Assembly (NCBI RefSeq): GCF_021134715.1 | Contig: NC_060027.1 | Coordinates: forward strand, 1,860,001 to 1,924,000 | Length of the DNA stretch: 64,000 nucleotides | Source of the DNA: Daphnia pulex | Taxonomy: Eukaryota > Arthropoda > Branchiopoda > Diplostraca > Daphniidae | Direction of reading: 5' to 3' | Shown here: piece by piece, positions 1-12,284 of the stretch | Layout: the number at the start of each line of letters is the position of its first letter | How positions within the stretch are numbered: position 1 is the first letter of the stretch | The notes under the pieces: model-generated | Seen by the model: the letters and a program-made list of their open reading frames with translations, nothing else | What the model was told of the DNA's origin: nothing | The model's database searches: none | Made by a program: the position numbers and the translations under genes

Positions 1-492
1 AGTCATTATTGCTGGGTACTTTCATTCCTGAAATTGTTCTTCATAAAAAAAGGTAATTGCTACTCTAATTCTTAATGTTTTCTACGGTCAGTTTACGGAA
101 ACATGGCCTTAAATTTATACTAGCCAGTTCAATGTGGCCATGCTTGTTGTACACTTGTTTAAAATGTCGTCTCTTGCTGAGTGTTGCACGCTTCGTCATG
201 TCAAAGTACTTTAGAACAGTACAAGTAATAATGTAGAGTAACTTAATGGTCCTATGATTGTTTCCACATTAAAATTCTGTGATGAGGTTTCTGATAGAAA
301 ATTGAGCTGTTTTATTAACAATTATCAAACATTAAAACTAAAGTTACGTGTCATTTGCGAATATTTTCTCTGATTTGTTATGTGAATTTTTTTGATTGAG
401 AGATGCCCTTGAATTGAGCTTGAGAAGATATGAACTTTCATTAAAAATGATTTGAAAAGTGTCAATAACTAATCTAATTTATTTTGTGACAG
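1..492. other. no gene recognised (left edge)
   Basis: AT-rich sequence without a convincing open frame. It ends in a good splice acceptor (a T-rich run then GTGACAG at 486-492), so it may be an intron of a gene that enters from the left. Confidence 0.3.
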
Positions 493-621
493 GTTGGTGG
501 AGATTGTTCTCGATGTGGAATGCCAAATCAACAAGATGAGATAAGATGCCAAGCCTCTGTGAAGAGGCCTCTACCATGTTGCGATATGAAAATGTGCACA
601 CTAGGCAAGCTGAAATGGTAA
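493..621 (+). CDS. possible Cys-rich terminal exon
   Basis: After the acceptor AG at 491-492 an open frame of 42 codons runs to TAA at 619-621. It has paired cysteines (CSRCGMPNQQ, then PLPCCDMKMC) of the kind seen in extracellular or zinc-binding modules. No start codon or upstream exon lies in the window, so this would be the 3' end of a gene entering from the left. I do not recognise the family. The frame is short and may be fortuitous; the case rests on the acceptor, the Cys pattern and the stop. Confidence 0.25.
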   Translation, partial: VGGDCSRCGMPNQQDEIRCQASVKRPLPCCDMKMCTLGKLKW

Positions 622-3600
622 CATCTACTTGTAATATGACAACTTCAGTGGGTTAGCATCTTGTTAAATTTTAGTCCATTTGTGTTCTTTGTTTAGAATT
701 AATCGAGTTGGGCCTAAAATTCATGATTTAGAAGCAATTTGACAACTACCAACTGTTTCAAATAAGCATTTGTGAAAAAATTTTGATCACCTTGGGAAGA
801 GTTACAATTTGGTTTATTTGAGAATTTTTATTAAACAGCTCAATTTATCTATTTTATAATTTTGAAATTTTATTGGTTTATTAATGTACTTTTGGCTCTT
901 GCTTTGCAGGTTTCATTGGTTAGTGAAAGTTTGAGCTGTTCATGGTTGTGATGTTTGGTGTGGCAGTCATTTTCTGATTGAGAGTTGCACTGAAATGGAT
1001 CTTCTACAGACTTGCAGTCCAACATCATACTTCAATTTACCATGTTCGTGTCCATGCAGAGTTGAGCTGTTGTGCAAAATAATAGGTGTTGCCTCATGGC
1101 TTTCTGGTAATTTGTTGGTGTGTTCTTCTGCTACCTGTATCTATGTTGAGGTAATGCTCGATGAAAAATTTTATTCAATTAATAACTAATTCTCTATTCT
1201 CGTTTCAGTTCAATCGAACGGCGCCGTTCCGGACTTGATACATTGGTGAAGCTAAGAAGAGGTTGCTGAACTTAATTTGGTGCTGAACTTCAAGAGATTG
1301 ATAAATTATTTAGTCTTAGAAATTTTCAAATTCATATCTGTTCTCTCTTTCCCCAAGTAAACAAAATTTCCTCTTAGGATGGGTAATTGCAATAAGATTT
1401 TATATTTTCTGTGAGAAAGCTCAGTTAAAACCATAAAAATGATGTGTACTGATTAACTTACATCTACCATAACAAACCTGACATAATCAATAATACCACC
1501 TTGTTATAAAATAATAAATTATTGAAATCATAACTACTGACTACTGCTTTTTTTAAATCATGAAACCATATTATTCACAATATATTCATCAATCTAATCA
1601 TTAATCCAGCCCAAATTTTTATTAAATTTCAAAATTTGCTAAAAACAACCACCATTTATTTTTACTAAGTCTTTTTCGCAAAAAATTGGCGATGTTCATT
1701 GATCCCATGTTTTTTTTGTTTATAAAATTAAAAACCATTTTTTATTATTTTACATATTTATTTATTTTAACACAACCACATATATATTTTATGGCCCCCA
1801 GGGAGGGGGGGGCCTGTGACTTTCCCAACCGCGATAATAACATGTGCCGTTATTATTTTGTTGGTGCGGAAAGCCGGAATTTAATCTAGCAGTTGTCGAC
1901 TGTATCAAAACTGACATAGAATCAGTTTGCCACAGTCGTATACTGCCCAAGTAAAAAGACAAAAGACAACAGATGAAACCAATTCAAGTCAAAAACTCAC
2001 TGGCAGAGCAAAACCACAAATAAAAAGGGATAAAAATTCTTAAAGTCAGCAACACGGGATACCACTTGTAAAGCAAAAAACACAAATGAAATAGGTAAAA
2101 TATTGAAGTCAGCAATCTGGAAAAATTCTGGCACAGCTGCTTCGGGATAACTCCAGCACAGCTACTTCTGGATAACACCTAGGCATCCTGCATACAACGG
2201 TTGAACTTTTCCTCATCACACCTATCACCATCTGGGCATCTGGCTGCAGCAGCGTGGTTGTAAGACCTATTGAAGAAATAAAAAAATTACCATCGGGAAA
2301 CACAAGTGTGTACAGTTACACTGGACTCTTACGACAAAAGATAAGGAGCAAGACAAAACAGAATAGCTTTGATTTCTGCAATTTTTACGAAAGAAGTAAT
2401 AGTTGGAAAGGTATTCAAATTTCTACAGTAGCAAAGCCAATTGATCTCTAGTGTCATATTAACCAAATAGTTGTAGGAAATCTGAAGAAAATAATTACTT
2501 TTGCTGTTGCATGGGATGAGACGTACGACTGGGTACAGGCAGCGAGACACACGAGGCACGACATTTCGGCAAATGTACAGGCATTTTCAATTCAGATGGC
2601 AAAGTGGTAAGATCAATCACCTGAAAATTGACACATCGAAATTTTACATTCCATAAACCTAATAAATTGACAAGAAATACCTTTTCATTTTGGGAAACGT
2701 CACGACCGGCATCTCACTTCTGCTACGTCAAGGAACAAAATGGCCGAATTTGGGACTTGAAGACACTTGCGCCACCTGGTGGACATCAATTGGATTGCTT
2801 GCTTGCTGACAGCACGCAGCAGCTAAACTTGAATTCTTCGCGCCTTTCACTAACTGGCACGAAATGAATCAAGTGAGGATGAATACCAGATTACTCAAAC
2901 AGCTTTCCCTATGAGACAACACACAAATTATTAACTTGGCTATTTCCGATCATTTTCCGTAACTTTATCAACATAAAAATCTATAATAGTAACAAAAAGT
3001 ATGGGGTAGTTTAAGACTACAAATACAACTTACAATTTTCTGAAGAAAAGAATCATTTTCCTGCCTGTGGCCATAAGGCAGCAGCAATGTGTTGTCTGTG
3101 TTTGAGTTAGGGTTCCAACTAACTTTGGCAGAGGAAATATTTCAATTAATATTCACATTCATGCAATAAGGTAAAGTTAGTTGTTACCTACTACTTGAAT
3201 AGAACATTCAGAAAAACACAAATCTGGTCATGTGCCCTGTGTCTTTTCACAGGACTTCTCCCAAGTCCCAAGTTGCTGCAATTAACCTGAAGATTACCCA
3301 TGGCCTGTATTATGTCAAATAATAGATAGCATGAAATAAAAGTTACAAATTTCTCAAGGAAGAAACATACTTGTCTGTCAGTGCATTATTTGTAGAAAAC
3401 ATGAAAAAACAACATGTGTTGTCCACGCTGGGGTTAGTGATCTACCAACATTATTAGAAACTCCAGATTACCAATAGAATATGAACTAAAAATGTAAAGA
3501 GGTATTCAAAGATTTGTGACTAAGCTATTATAGGTTTTTACCTGCATCAACAGGATAAAGCATTCAGCAGAACGGCGATTTTAATCAAAGAATTGATGGT

Positions 3601-5498
3601 AGGCTACTTGTAGTTTCAGTTGCCTTTCGCGTTCCTTCCTACACGTTATAATAAGAAATATGTAAGGTGATCCGACAACCGACACACATACGGAATAAAT
3701 CACATTACAAACAAGTTGCACAGAAATAAACTTGAATTTACTGATGAATTCATCGGTAACTTTCATGGAAAAATTAAGGAAAACTTTTGACAACCACCCA
3801 ACAATCCGCCATCATATGATAAACAAGAACACCTATGTCATCTATTGGACACCTCTGACACTTAAGTCCCAAAAACGCGCCTTGTGAGACACAACGTAAA
3901 ATTTTTGAATTCTAGTGATATTGAAGATCTTAAAAAACATTATTGCTTTGAATTAAAACTATTACATATATGGGATATAAAAAATGTTTTCACCGCACTG
4001 GTTATCGGGCTGCAGTTCCGTATCTGCCATGTAACTTAAAGCAATTCAGTTCTTTAGCTACTTGTATAACTTTAACGGTGCACTTTTATTTGCTTAAACC
4101 TAGCTTGAAATCTAGAGAATAGTACAGATAAGAAAGCTCACTTGCTAGTTTTATGCAAATTTTCCGGAAGTATACCGGAAGTAAGCGATAGCGCCTTAAC
4201 CATTGAGATGCCGACAAAATAAACCAAATATTCGTGATCTCCGTGATATTTGGGGTCGATTAGATGTAATTTTAACGAAATCCAAAATTTGGTTAGTTCA
4301 GGAAAATTCTCAAAACCGGAAGTAGAACAGGACTCAAAAAGAAACGTTTATCAGTAATAACATGAAAAAAATGTCCGCTCTAGCTTGTTGACACACTTCA
4401 TTGAAATAAGTCAATAACTAACAATAAAAGGCAAATAACTTTGATACTCACGTAATATTCTCCCCTCCAAATTTGTATCAAGTCTTAACCAAAAAGCCAC
4501 CACCGCAGCAACACAACAGACGAAATCCCAAGGTGATGATGCTTCAACAATGAGAAGGCAGCTTGACATTCGCTTATGTTCCTTGTCTATGGCATCTGTT
4601 AGTGATTCCAGATTGTTGACGAAAAATCGTCTTCTGCTACATCTAGGTTTTACCCTTATAGCTTTATTTCTGTCAATTTGCACTGTGTACCTGTGATAAA
4701 TCTTTCTTTTTTTCTCTGTAGGTTCCGATGACCATTGATAATTGGTGAGCAGCATAGGAATGCAACAGCTTTGTCTGGGCCAAATACCCTTCTAAATAGA
4801 ATCCTCTTGGGAAACTAGGAAATTACTTGGGATTTAGTAACCTGAAATGCTTAAAAAAATATTCATTAAAGCTTTTGATAAGACTATGAAAATGCTGCCA
4901 TTTCAGCATGTAAGAATACCTGAGTAATGAAGGCTGCAATTATGGTACATCGTAGCGGTATCAATATAAAAGCGCCGTGCGTGGCTGCATGACGTAACAT
5001 TGCAAATATTCTTCGTGTTTAAATAGGCATGCATAAATATTAGGTCCTGGTGTGGCGGGAAAGATCAGTGTAGCTCAAAAACTTCATCCGGAGACTATAC
5101 GAAAGGGGATTCTTAACCGTGCGCAGCAAGTAATTACCTACCATGCTGCATCAAAGTCAACTGTTTTCAAGTTCAAGACGTCAGAAACCGGGTATCAGGA
5201 ACTATAATTCAAAACCGATAGCTTGCGTTACGAAAATAGATTGCACCTATAGATTTTACAGCAATTTATGTATGAGATTTACAGTCACCTTCTGAATGCT
5301 AAAATTAACGCTTCAACGCTGCCTGATACCGCGTCCTCAAAAACCGAACAACGGCGGATCTGGCTTGTGCAGGTGCGAATTAGGTTATTGAAGCTTAACT
5401 CTGCGTTCACACTTTCATACGAATCGCCGTTAAAATGAAATTTTGTAGCGAACTATATGTGAGTCTTAGTAATTTTCGGGATGTTTCGCATTAATAAC
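622..5498. other. gene-poor stretch
   Basis: AT-rich sequence with only scattered short open frames. The longest is 4411-4755 on the minus strand (114 codons, one hydrophobic stretch, no recognised family). Positions 2104-2180 hold short, imperfectly repeated units around 'ggataactccagcacagct'. Part of a dispersed element lies at 4133-4328. I see no conserved protein. Confidence 0.4.
4133..4328 (+). repeat. dispersed element copy (related to 61037-61421)
   Basis: This stretch begins with AAAGCTCACTT and continues through 'ccggaagtataccggaagta', 'cttaaccattgag', 'atattcgtgatctcc', 'tttggggtcgatta' and 'cgaaatccaaaatttgg'. The same blocks occur in the same order and orientation at 61037-61260. 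Only one end of the inverted-repeat pair is clear here, so this copy is truncated or diverged. The 36-base palindrome of the distant copy is present only as a half. Confidence 0.7.
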
Positions 5499-5815
5499 GC
5501 TTCGACCAAGGGGTCCGCAATTCAAATTTACTACAATAAAAAGAGGAAGAAAAGTGAAAAAAGGATAATAAAGCAAGGAAAAAGTTAACAAAAAATGTAA
5601 TTAAATAAAAAGCAAAGTTTAAGTTGCGGACCCCTGGGCTTCGACGTTGCCTGTTACCTTGTTCTCAAAAACCTTACAATAACGGGGTATTCGTGTTAGG
5701 TTACTGAGGCTTTTTTTTCTAAAAACACCCTGCATCTGGCAGATATCTGTTTTCCAAATAAACAACGTCACGAAAAAGAAAAAGTGACAAAAAACGGAGA
5801 CTAGATCCGGCTTTC
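5400..5815 (+). repeat. segmental duplication, copy 1
   Basis: This stretch aligns by eye with 7280-7562. Shared blocks include 'gcttcgacgttg', 'catctggcagat', 'ctgttttccaaataaacaa' against 'ctgtttttcaaataaacag', and 'acggagactaga' against 'acggagactaca'. It lies upstream of the KTEKP repeat gene, as copy 2 lies upstream of the decayed KPGT repeat. Copy 1 is interrupted at 5507-5637 by a small mobile element that copy 2 lacks. Confidence 0.7.
5507..5637. mobile_element. hAT-like MITE, 131 bases
   Basis: The ends are inverted repeats, CAAGGGGTCCGCAA on the left and, reading inward from the right, CCAGGGGTCCGCAA. The next ~9 bases also match imperfectly. The element is flanked by an 8-base direct repeat, GCTTCGAC, at 5499-5506 and 5638-5645. 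Eight-base duplications and CAGGGG-type ends are hallmarks of hAT transposons. It has no coding capacity, so it is non-autonomous. The duplicated locus near 7372-7382 shows the uninterrupted site (gcttcgacgttg), which defines both the boundaries and the insertion event. Confidence 0.8.
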
Positions 5816-5938
5816 ATGCAGGATATGGCGTGTCAAAACTGTTTTTCGGTGCATTCTACTGTTATAATCAACAGGTTTTTTATTGGACTTGCGTCAGCAA
5901 ATGTTGGATTCACCATTATGACGACTGGTGAAAATGAC

Positions 5939-5946
5939 TATATATT
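5939..5946 (+). promoter_or_regulatory. possible TATA box of the KTEKP gene
   Basis: TATATATT lies about 70 bases upstream of the start codon at 6013, a plausible distance for a small secreted-protein gene with a short leader. Confidence 0.35.
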
Positions 5947-6012
5947 GTCGGTCCCGTCGCAGTTGACGATCCACATCTACAGAAGCTCAGGTCCCATCGA
6001 CAACGCTTAAAG

Positions 6013-6734
6013 ATGAAGTTCCTACCCATTTTCGTCCTGGTTGCTGTCTGCTTCGCCGTTGTTGTGGTAAGGAAATAACTTTGTAGTTAGAGAAATTAGT
6101 CGAATATCAAAATCGGTTCAGAATACGCTAATGCATATAAACTGTAAGTAAAATATACATATTCATTTTGACGGAAATATAGGAGGCCAAGCCTGAACAA
6201 ACAATACAACAATCATTACTGTCTAACGGTTCCGAGAGAAAAGGGACAGAAAAAACCGAGAAACCTAAAACAGAAAAACCAAAGACAGAAAAAACCGAGA
6301 AGCCAAAAACCGAGAAACCAAAGACAGAAAAGACCGAAAAACCAAAGACAGAAAAACCAAAGACAGAAAAAACCGAAAAACCTAAGACAGAAAAACCAAA
6401 AACAGAAAAGACCGAAAAACCTAAGACAGAGAAACCAAAGACAGAAAAGACCGAAAAACCCAAGACAGAGAAACCCAAGACAGAAAAAACCGAAAAACCT
6501 AAGACAGAAAAACCAAAGACAGAAAAGACCGAAAAACCCAAGACAGAGAAACCAAAGACAGAAAAAACCGAGAAACCGAAGACAACGAAGAAAACTACAC
6601 CCAAGACGACAATCACCACCACAAAAACCACCACTACAACTGCGATGCCAATAACTATCACTGATTCCCCAATCACTGATGCCCCAATCACTGACGCACC
6701 AGTCACTGATGCTCCAATCACTGGCGCACCATAG
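6013..6734 (+). CDS. secreted Lys-Thr-Glu-Lys-Pro repeat protein
   Basis: Two exons are visible: 6013-6066, then an intron (gtaagg...atag), then 6183-6734. The product is about 201 residues. Exon 1 is nearly all signal peptide (MKFLPIFVLVAVCFAVVV). Exon 2 has a short linker, then about 110 residues built from PKTEK and PKTEKTEK units, then a Thr-rich stretch and a tail of near-identical ITDAP/VTDAP units. The body is a highly charged, low-complexity, probably disordered secreted polymer; the Thr-rich tail could be O-glycosylated. The function is unknown; silk, mucus, adhesive or cuticle-associated roles are only guesses. The large open frame on the opposite strand (6128-6721) is a by-product of the repeat. 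Slippage-prone DNA makes copy number likely to vary. Confidence 0.75.
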
Positions 6735-7279
6735 TCACTGATGCCCCAGCCACCATTATCTGATTCACTGAGTAGCCAATTTAATCCTTAAGTTTTCTAT
6801 TATTTGAAACAGTATCCCTATAATAAGATCTTTCCAGCTTTTATCTTTTTCCAGCTTTTCCTTCTATAATCAATAATTTAGTCTGATATAATTAGAAAAA
6901 AAAATATAGCTATCATCATAATACACACATAAGCAGCATTGTCTCGCGCATTTTCACTGTTGAAAATCAGTTTCCATTAGCTACAATTCAAGTAAAAAAG
7001 AATGTTTTTTTTTCATTCAAAAACTTACAACTTGACGCATGTTGGACCGAGACAGCATCGTTACGCGAAAGGGAATTGTACACTGGTTTCCGAAGCACAA
7101 AATGTTGGAAAGAGCAATCTGTTCCTTCTAAAGCATACAATTGAAATATGAAATTGATTGAGTAATATTTTACTGAATCACATTTACTGTAACGCAACCT
7201 ACAGTGTGTGGAGATTTTAAGTAGGTAATTTGGGGATAATTTGGGGCAAAAAATTAATACAAGAATGACGTAAGTATGG

Positions 7280-7562
7280 ATATTTCATACGATTCGTCGT
7301 TTAAAATCATATTTTATAGTCAACTATAGTTGAGACTTAGTCACTTTAGAAATGTGCATTATTAAAGCTTCGACGTTGTCTGTTACCTCGTCATCATAAA
7401 CTGAACAGTGGAGTGTCTGGCTCTGGCTGCAGTTGCGTGCTAAACTGCCAACTTACTGTGGCTTTTCCCCTGGAAACAAACTACATCTGGCAGATCTGTT
7501 TTTCAAATAAACAGCTTTAACGAAAAATAAGTGACAGTATGCAATAGAACGGAGACTACATC
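7280..7562 (+). repeat. segmental duplication, copy 2 (empty-site copy)
   Basis: Matches the flank of the KTEKP gene at 5400-5815 with scattered substitutions but without the 131-base insertion. The intact site GCTTCGACGTTG is at about 7372-7383. Confidence 0.7.
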
Positions 7563-7923
7563 TTGTTAAGGGGTAAGGTAATTAGTCCAATCTCTTTTCA
7601 ACCATCGCGCTAGTCGAGAGATTTTGGAGAGCAAGAAATCCGCCAGAATCCAGCAAGCAAAAAGCCTACGGGGAAGCCAGGAACCAAGGGAATTGACAAG
7701 CCAGGCACCAACGGAACCAAAACACCTGTGAGCAAAAGAAGTGAAAAGCCTGGAACCAAGGGAACAGATAAATCGGGAACAAAAAGGGACAGAGAAGCCT
7801 GGAACCATAGGAACGGAGAAACCTGAAACTGAAAAAGTCAAAATAACTAAAGCGTCACAAAGCATAAACATGAAAATTAAACGGACACAAACAGAAGTTT
7901 CGTCAATGATCCGAATAATCTAA
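7563..7923 (+). pseudogene. decayed paralogue of the KTEKP repeat protein
   Basis: Downstream of the duplicated flank lies a repeat of Lys-Pro-Gly-Thr units (GKPGTKGIDKPGTNGTK..., then GTEKPGTIGTEKPETEK). The first part and the last part are in different frames; the shift falls in the A-rich run near 7785. No signal-peptide exon equivalent to 6013-6066 is seen; alignment of the flanks suggests it was deleted. Remnant of a paralogue, or less likely a gene with an unrecognised first exon. Confidence 0.55.
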
Positions 7924-8187
7924 ATCTCCAAAAAATTAGGCTATTCCATACTATTGTGATTAACCAAGTTAAATTTTACTTCCCTTATTGACCGCATGGA
8001 ATATAAGGGGTAAAAACATACATCTCATTATTCTCACCTCTTGAATTAAATTTTATGCACTGTAAATAATATCAAACTTTTTGCATTTTAAAACATGTTA
8101 CGCATGGATCATAAAATAAGACTGGAATCCAGACGAATGATTTGTCTTGTATTAAATACCTCCATGTGCTTGTATTGTGTTAAATTT

Positions 8188-11100
8188 TTACACGAAATAA
8201 GCAGCAAGCTGTGCCATTTTATCCTTAGGCTTTGCACGGCCACGGCCACGACCACGCCCTCTACCTCGCCCACGACCTCCTCGTTTGCTTTTCGCATGTG
8301 ATGCATAACGCTTCTCCACCAGCTCTGACAGTTCCGGTGAACAAAAGATGCAAGCATCCTTCACCTTGGTGAGTCCATTGGCTAACTTATTTTTTTCCTG
8401 AAATGGATCAAATGTGTTTTGAAAACATGAAATCCATTAGAATGATAAACAAAGTTATGAGTTTACCGGTCGATATTCCACATTGATTTGACGAGCATCG
8501 CACTCAGGACATGTAGAACTAGCAACGCTAAGCTTGTTGGCATCTTCACAAACTTTAATCACCACTTGACATCTGAAAGAAAATAGGCACATTGATGTGG
8601 CTGCTCATACACAAAAGACAGTAAACAAATTATTCTTACTGATTACAAGCCAATTGCCATTTTGGCCCTGAAGTAGGATCCAGGACAAGAATACCGTTGG
8701 GGCATTCTCCGCATGATGCAACTCCAGTTGCATTCAAACCATAAGTACACGATGGATGCGTGCATTGATTACATCCGCTGCCTTTCTTCATTTCTCTATT
8801 GAAAAATTCGTATTATTTATCGGGAATGCTCGACTTCAGTCAACTGTACCATCACGAATTCGAGGATACCTGAATGGCGGGAAAACGTAGCAGTAAGGGC
8901 AAAAAGGATATCCTTTCCCGTTTGGACCTCCAACCCACAGCAGTAATTCGAATTCGTCAAGTGGACATTTCAATTCGTTAAATAATTTGAAACTTCCACC
9001 CGCCGGCAAGGAATATGTCGCATCGCAGTTCGGACAATGGAGTCGAGCTGGTTTTGAAGCTACTAGTTTCATGAATCTAAAGGAGGATTACATAATCAAA
9101 TATTATTAGTTAGGAAACATGGACCCATGGCAAAATGAAATTCTGTTTTACCTTCTGCAAGCCCCACCTGATCAAATAAAGAAATAAGATTCAAATTATT
9201 AATAAAATTCTAATCCATTAAATAAGGCATTAATTTATCTCACATCGACTGAAATTTCTCCCTGTCTGCGACAATGTTGAAAACGTATCCTCGAATAGAT
9301 GATCCATACCCTCGATGTGCTGGACGAAGTAAATAAACTTTAACCGGAAGATTTCTAAAGCGTGGCGAAGGATCTCATCGTAATTTCCCCTTCCTTTGGC
9401 AATAAGGTTTAACTAATCAAAGAAATAATCATTAGGAAATGGTTCTCAAACAACATCTAATAAATTCTACGTTATGTATTTTTTTGTTCACTTACTTGTT
9501 CCTCCACGGCCGAACGCATTGTGGGTAATACCAGTTGAGGATCAATCTACGAAAAAATGTTTCAACAAAACGAACATAAACAAAAATCACCTCTTAGGAA
9601 ACACAAAGTAATTTAGTGCCTACACGCTGATATCCGTGGACTAGCGAAATGCCAAGTGCCGTAGGAATCAACTTCCTTCCATTGCCAACAGTAACATAAT
9701 TTCTCTGCGAAATATTATTAATGTGAACTGGAATGGATGCATCCTGTAGAACAGATAAGGAGCACCTTAAAATGTATCAAGGTAAAAGAAAAACATAATT
9801 AATCATTTTTTACAGTTCCAATTCCATGCTTTTCCATTAAAGTAATCAGCTCAGATTCTGTTAAATAATCAGGTGGAGAAGTCAAACGTTCGTTCAGTTT
9901 AACCTAAAAAAAATTTTATTAGATAATTTCCATTTAACAATGCTAGTAAATGTAAACAAACTTCATTTATAGGAACCATTTGGTTCAGTTTTAGATCCGG
10001 CATGTGCTCGTCGGGGCTGAGAGCCTGCCAATGCATAGTGCGAGTAAAACCAGGATCTAATAATTTTTTACCACTGACGGAAAATGATTCAGGCCCCACA
10101 TCAAAATCTATTCGCGTAACCAGATATTTACAGTCCGATGACACCTATATGAGCGTAATAATAATGGTTGACTTGCTCTCACAGACACATAAAGTGAAAA
10201 CAAAATACCGATCCAATAAAATGACGCACTATGTAATCATAGAGGCGCCAGGAATCGTGATCAAACGACTCTCGGGAAGCCAAAGTCTGAAAATTGGAAC
10301 AAACAGATTTTTAAGTGCACATTAATTACGGGCCAAAAAAGTTACCATTGGCGTAATTGGAGGGTGGTCTCCGACATCTTGGCCTTTACGGGGGTGGACA
10401 GATCCTGTTTCCAAAATTCGGATATTATAACGGGGCGGGTGGGGTTCTAATCGTATTAGTATTAATAGCGTTAGAACTAGCAAACCTTGGGAAAGGACGT
10501 CTCGAACATCGGCTCCAAACTCAGCACTCTGACGGAATTGCTTTAACACGCCAATAATATCGAAATTTTCTGGATATTGAGTTGTTTCCGTTCGCGGATA
10601 AGAAATATAACCCTAAACGAAACAAAATTTTATGATAAAACAACCAATGACAAATGATTTTGTACAACAACCTGTGTGTATAATCTTTCCGCTATAATCA
10701 TGGCACTATGAGGGCTCATTCCTAAAAAGTTTGGTTTAATTAAATTTTAGCAAAAAGAAAGGTTTAAGGTACGTACCTAAACCAGAACTGGCGACCCTCA
10801 TCAGTTCAACTGTATTAAGAGCCTGTGGGCGTTGCTTCGCCTTTTCTTTTTGAGAAATACCTACAACTCTAATGAAACGAACAATTTAACCAATTAATAC
10901 TATTCTCTTAATCTTGAGTATGAAGGCTAGAACTATACTTGGCCTGTTTGCAGTCTTTAATCTTTTGGTGGAAAGCTGAAGCAACTTCACGATCAAACAG
11001 ACGGACTCGTTCCCATTCAAGGGTAAGTTTCCGGAATTCTGTGGCCTGAACGGAAACCTGAATCACCCAAAACGGCTCCGGTTGGAAAGTTTTTATAGTA

Positions 11101-12184
11101 TCGTGCCGTTCAACGCAGAACCCTATTCATAAACATTCGTAATTACGAGTTCGACAGGATTCACAGGAATATTAAAACGTCAATCCTCAACCTAATGTGG
11201 GTGTTTGGCATGGACCTGTAAAAAAAATTTAACCAATATTAGACACAAAGTACACCAATATATTATTATTTAACTATTTTACCATAAGAAATGAGCGTGG
11301 AATCCAAATTACCATATTTTCCCTAAGTAAAAATAACTGAGATTAATAGAAAACATTGTCTGTAACAGTAAATCAAAAGTACCTGAAAAAACCTTGTCTG
11401 AAATCGTGTGAAAGCACATCCAATTCTCAAATCTATTTCTTGCCTAGCATCCACACTCTTGGATTCATTTTCATTTGGAGAAACTAGACAATTCATTGCA
11501 GCTTTAATGTCTTTTTCTGTGATTGCAGAAAATTTGGCTCGCAGAATGGTTTGTTCTCTTCTCTGAGATCTTACCATCACAGGCTCAACTTCATTGATTA
11601 CTTCAAAGCAAATGTTTTCTCCTTCTTTATCACAATCTAGCCAAAGAACTAGATAGTTGCAACCTTTGGCTTCTTGAGATAGAAACGCAGGCATTTTCAA
11701 TTTAGGAGTTGCTTCTTTCTTTTCAGTTGGGCATGTAAACAACTCAACCTACATAATAATGTCATAAAATCCAAGAAAAACGTGGAATAATAGGTCAATT
11801 TTAGTACTTACAGGATCAACACTATCCCAGTTGTTATAACGACCTGTGAAATCTAAAGACATAACCTGTAGGAAACAAAACAGCTACATGATTTTAAACA
11901 AACGTGGTACAGAAGAAAATATGTTATACATGGCCACAAACAGATGTCATTTTGAAGTATGCACTCTGGCCTTTAAATAATCCATTCCATTCATGAACAG
12001 AGCATGCTCCATTGAAACCTGTAAATTATAAGTCAAATCTTGAGATTTTTCAGTCAGACTGAAAGACATGAGGGGAAAACACAATACCTTTCCTTGTGTG
12101 ACAACTATTGTTGCTCAAAATTTTTGCCAAGCTTGCTGCAAGACTTGGCTTTTCTGCCACCATAAGTACGACATTTTTCGACAT
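8188..12184 (-). CDS. TOP3B: DNA topoisomerase 3-beta
   Basis: Type IA topoisomerase acting on negatively supercoiled DNA and, in animals, also on RNA in mRNPs with TDRD3. The gene has many short exons. The start is ATG at 12182-12184; the upstream in-frame extension has no homology. The N-terminal Toprim domain shows MVAEKPSLA and [12 protein letters not shown] (the DxD-type metal site), then [19 protein letters not shown]. The active-site segment [14 protein letters not shown] (catalytic Tyr in SYPRTET) is encoded near 10565-10610. The C-terminal half has CPxC zinc ribbons (for example HCPNCDATY near 9030), a Gly-Arg repeat of about 20 residues and the ending [14 protein letters not shown] before TAA at 8188-8190. 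The RGG-like tail and this ending distinguish it from TOP3A. All key residues that I looked for are present. Confidence 0.95.
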
Positions 12185-12284
12185 TTCAACAAATAATCTT
12201 TGATCTTTTACTCGACGTAAAAAATCGGATATTGAAAAGAAAAACAATCAGCTCATTTGCTGTCGGTGTCTTTTTCGGTAAAAT

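Noticed and set aside
4411-4755. 114-codon minus-strand frame
   Set aside because: No recognised domain and no convincing splice or promoter context; kept only as a note.
6128-6721. 197-codon minus-strand frame rich in Phe-Ser-Val-Leu-Gly repeats
   Set aside because: It is the antisense reading of the KTEKP repeat; the plus strand has a signal-peptide exon, an intron and matching phase.
8095-8357. Short plus-strand frame with a Thr-rich end
   Set aside because: Antisense of the Gly-Arg-rich tail of TOP3B.
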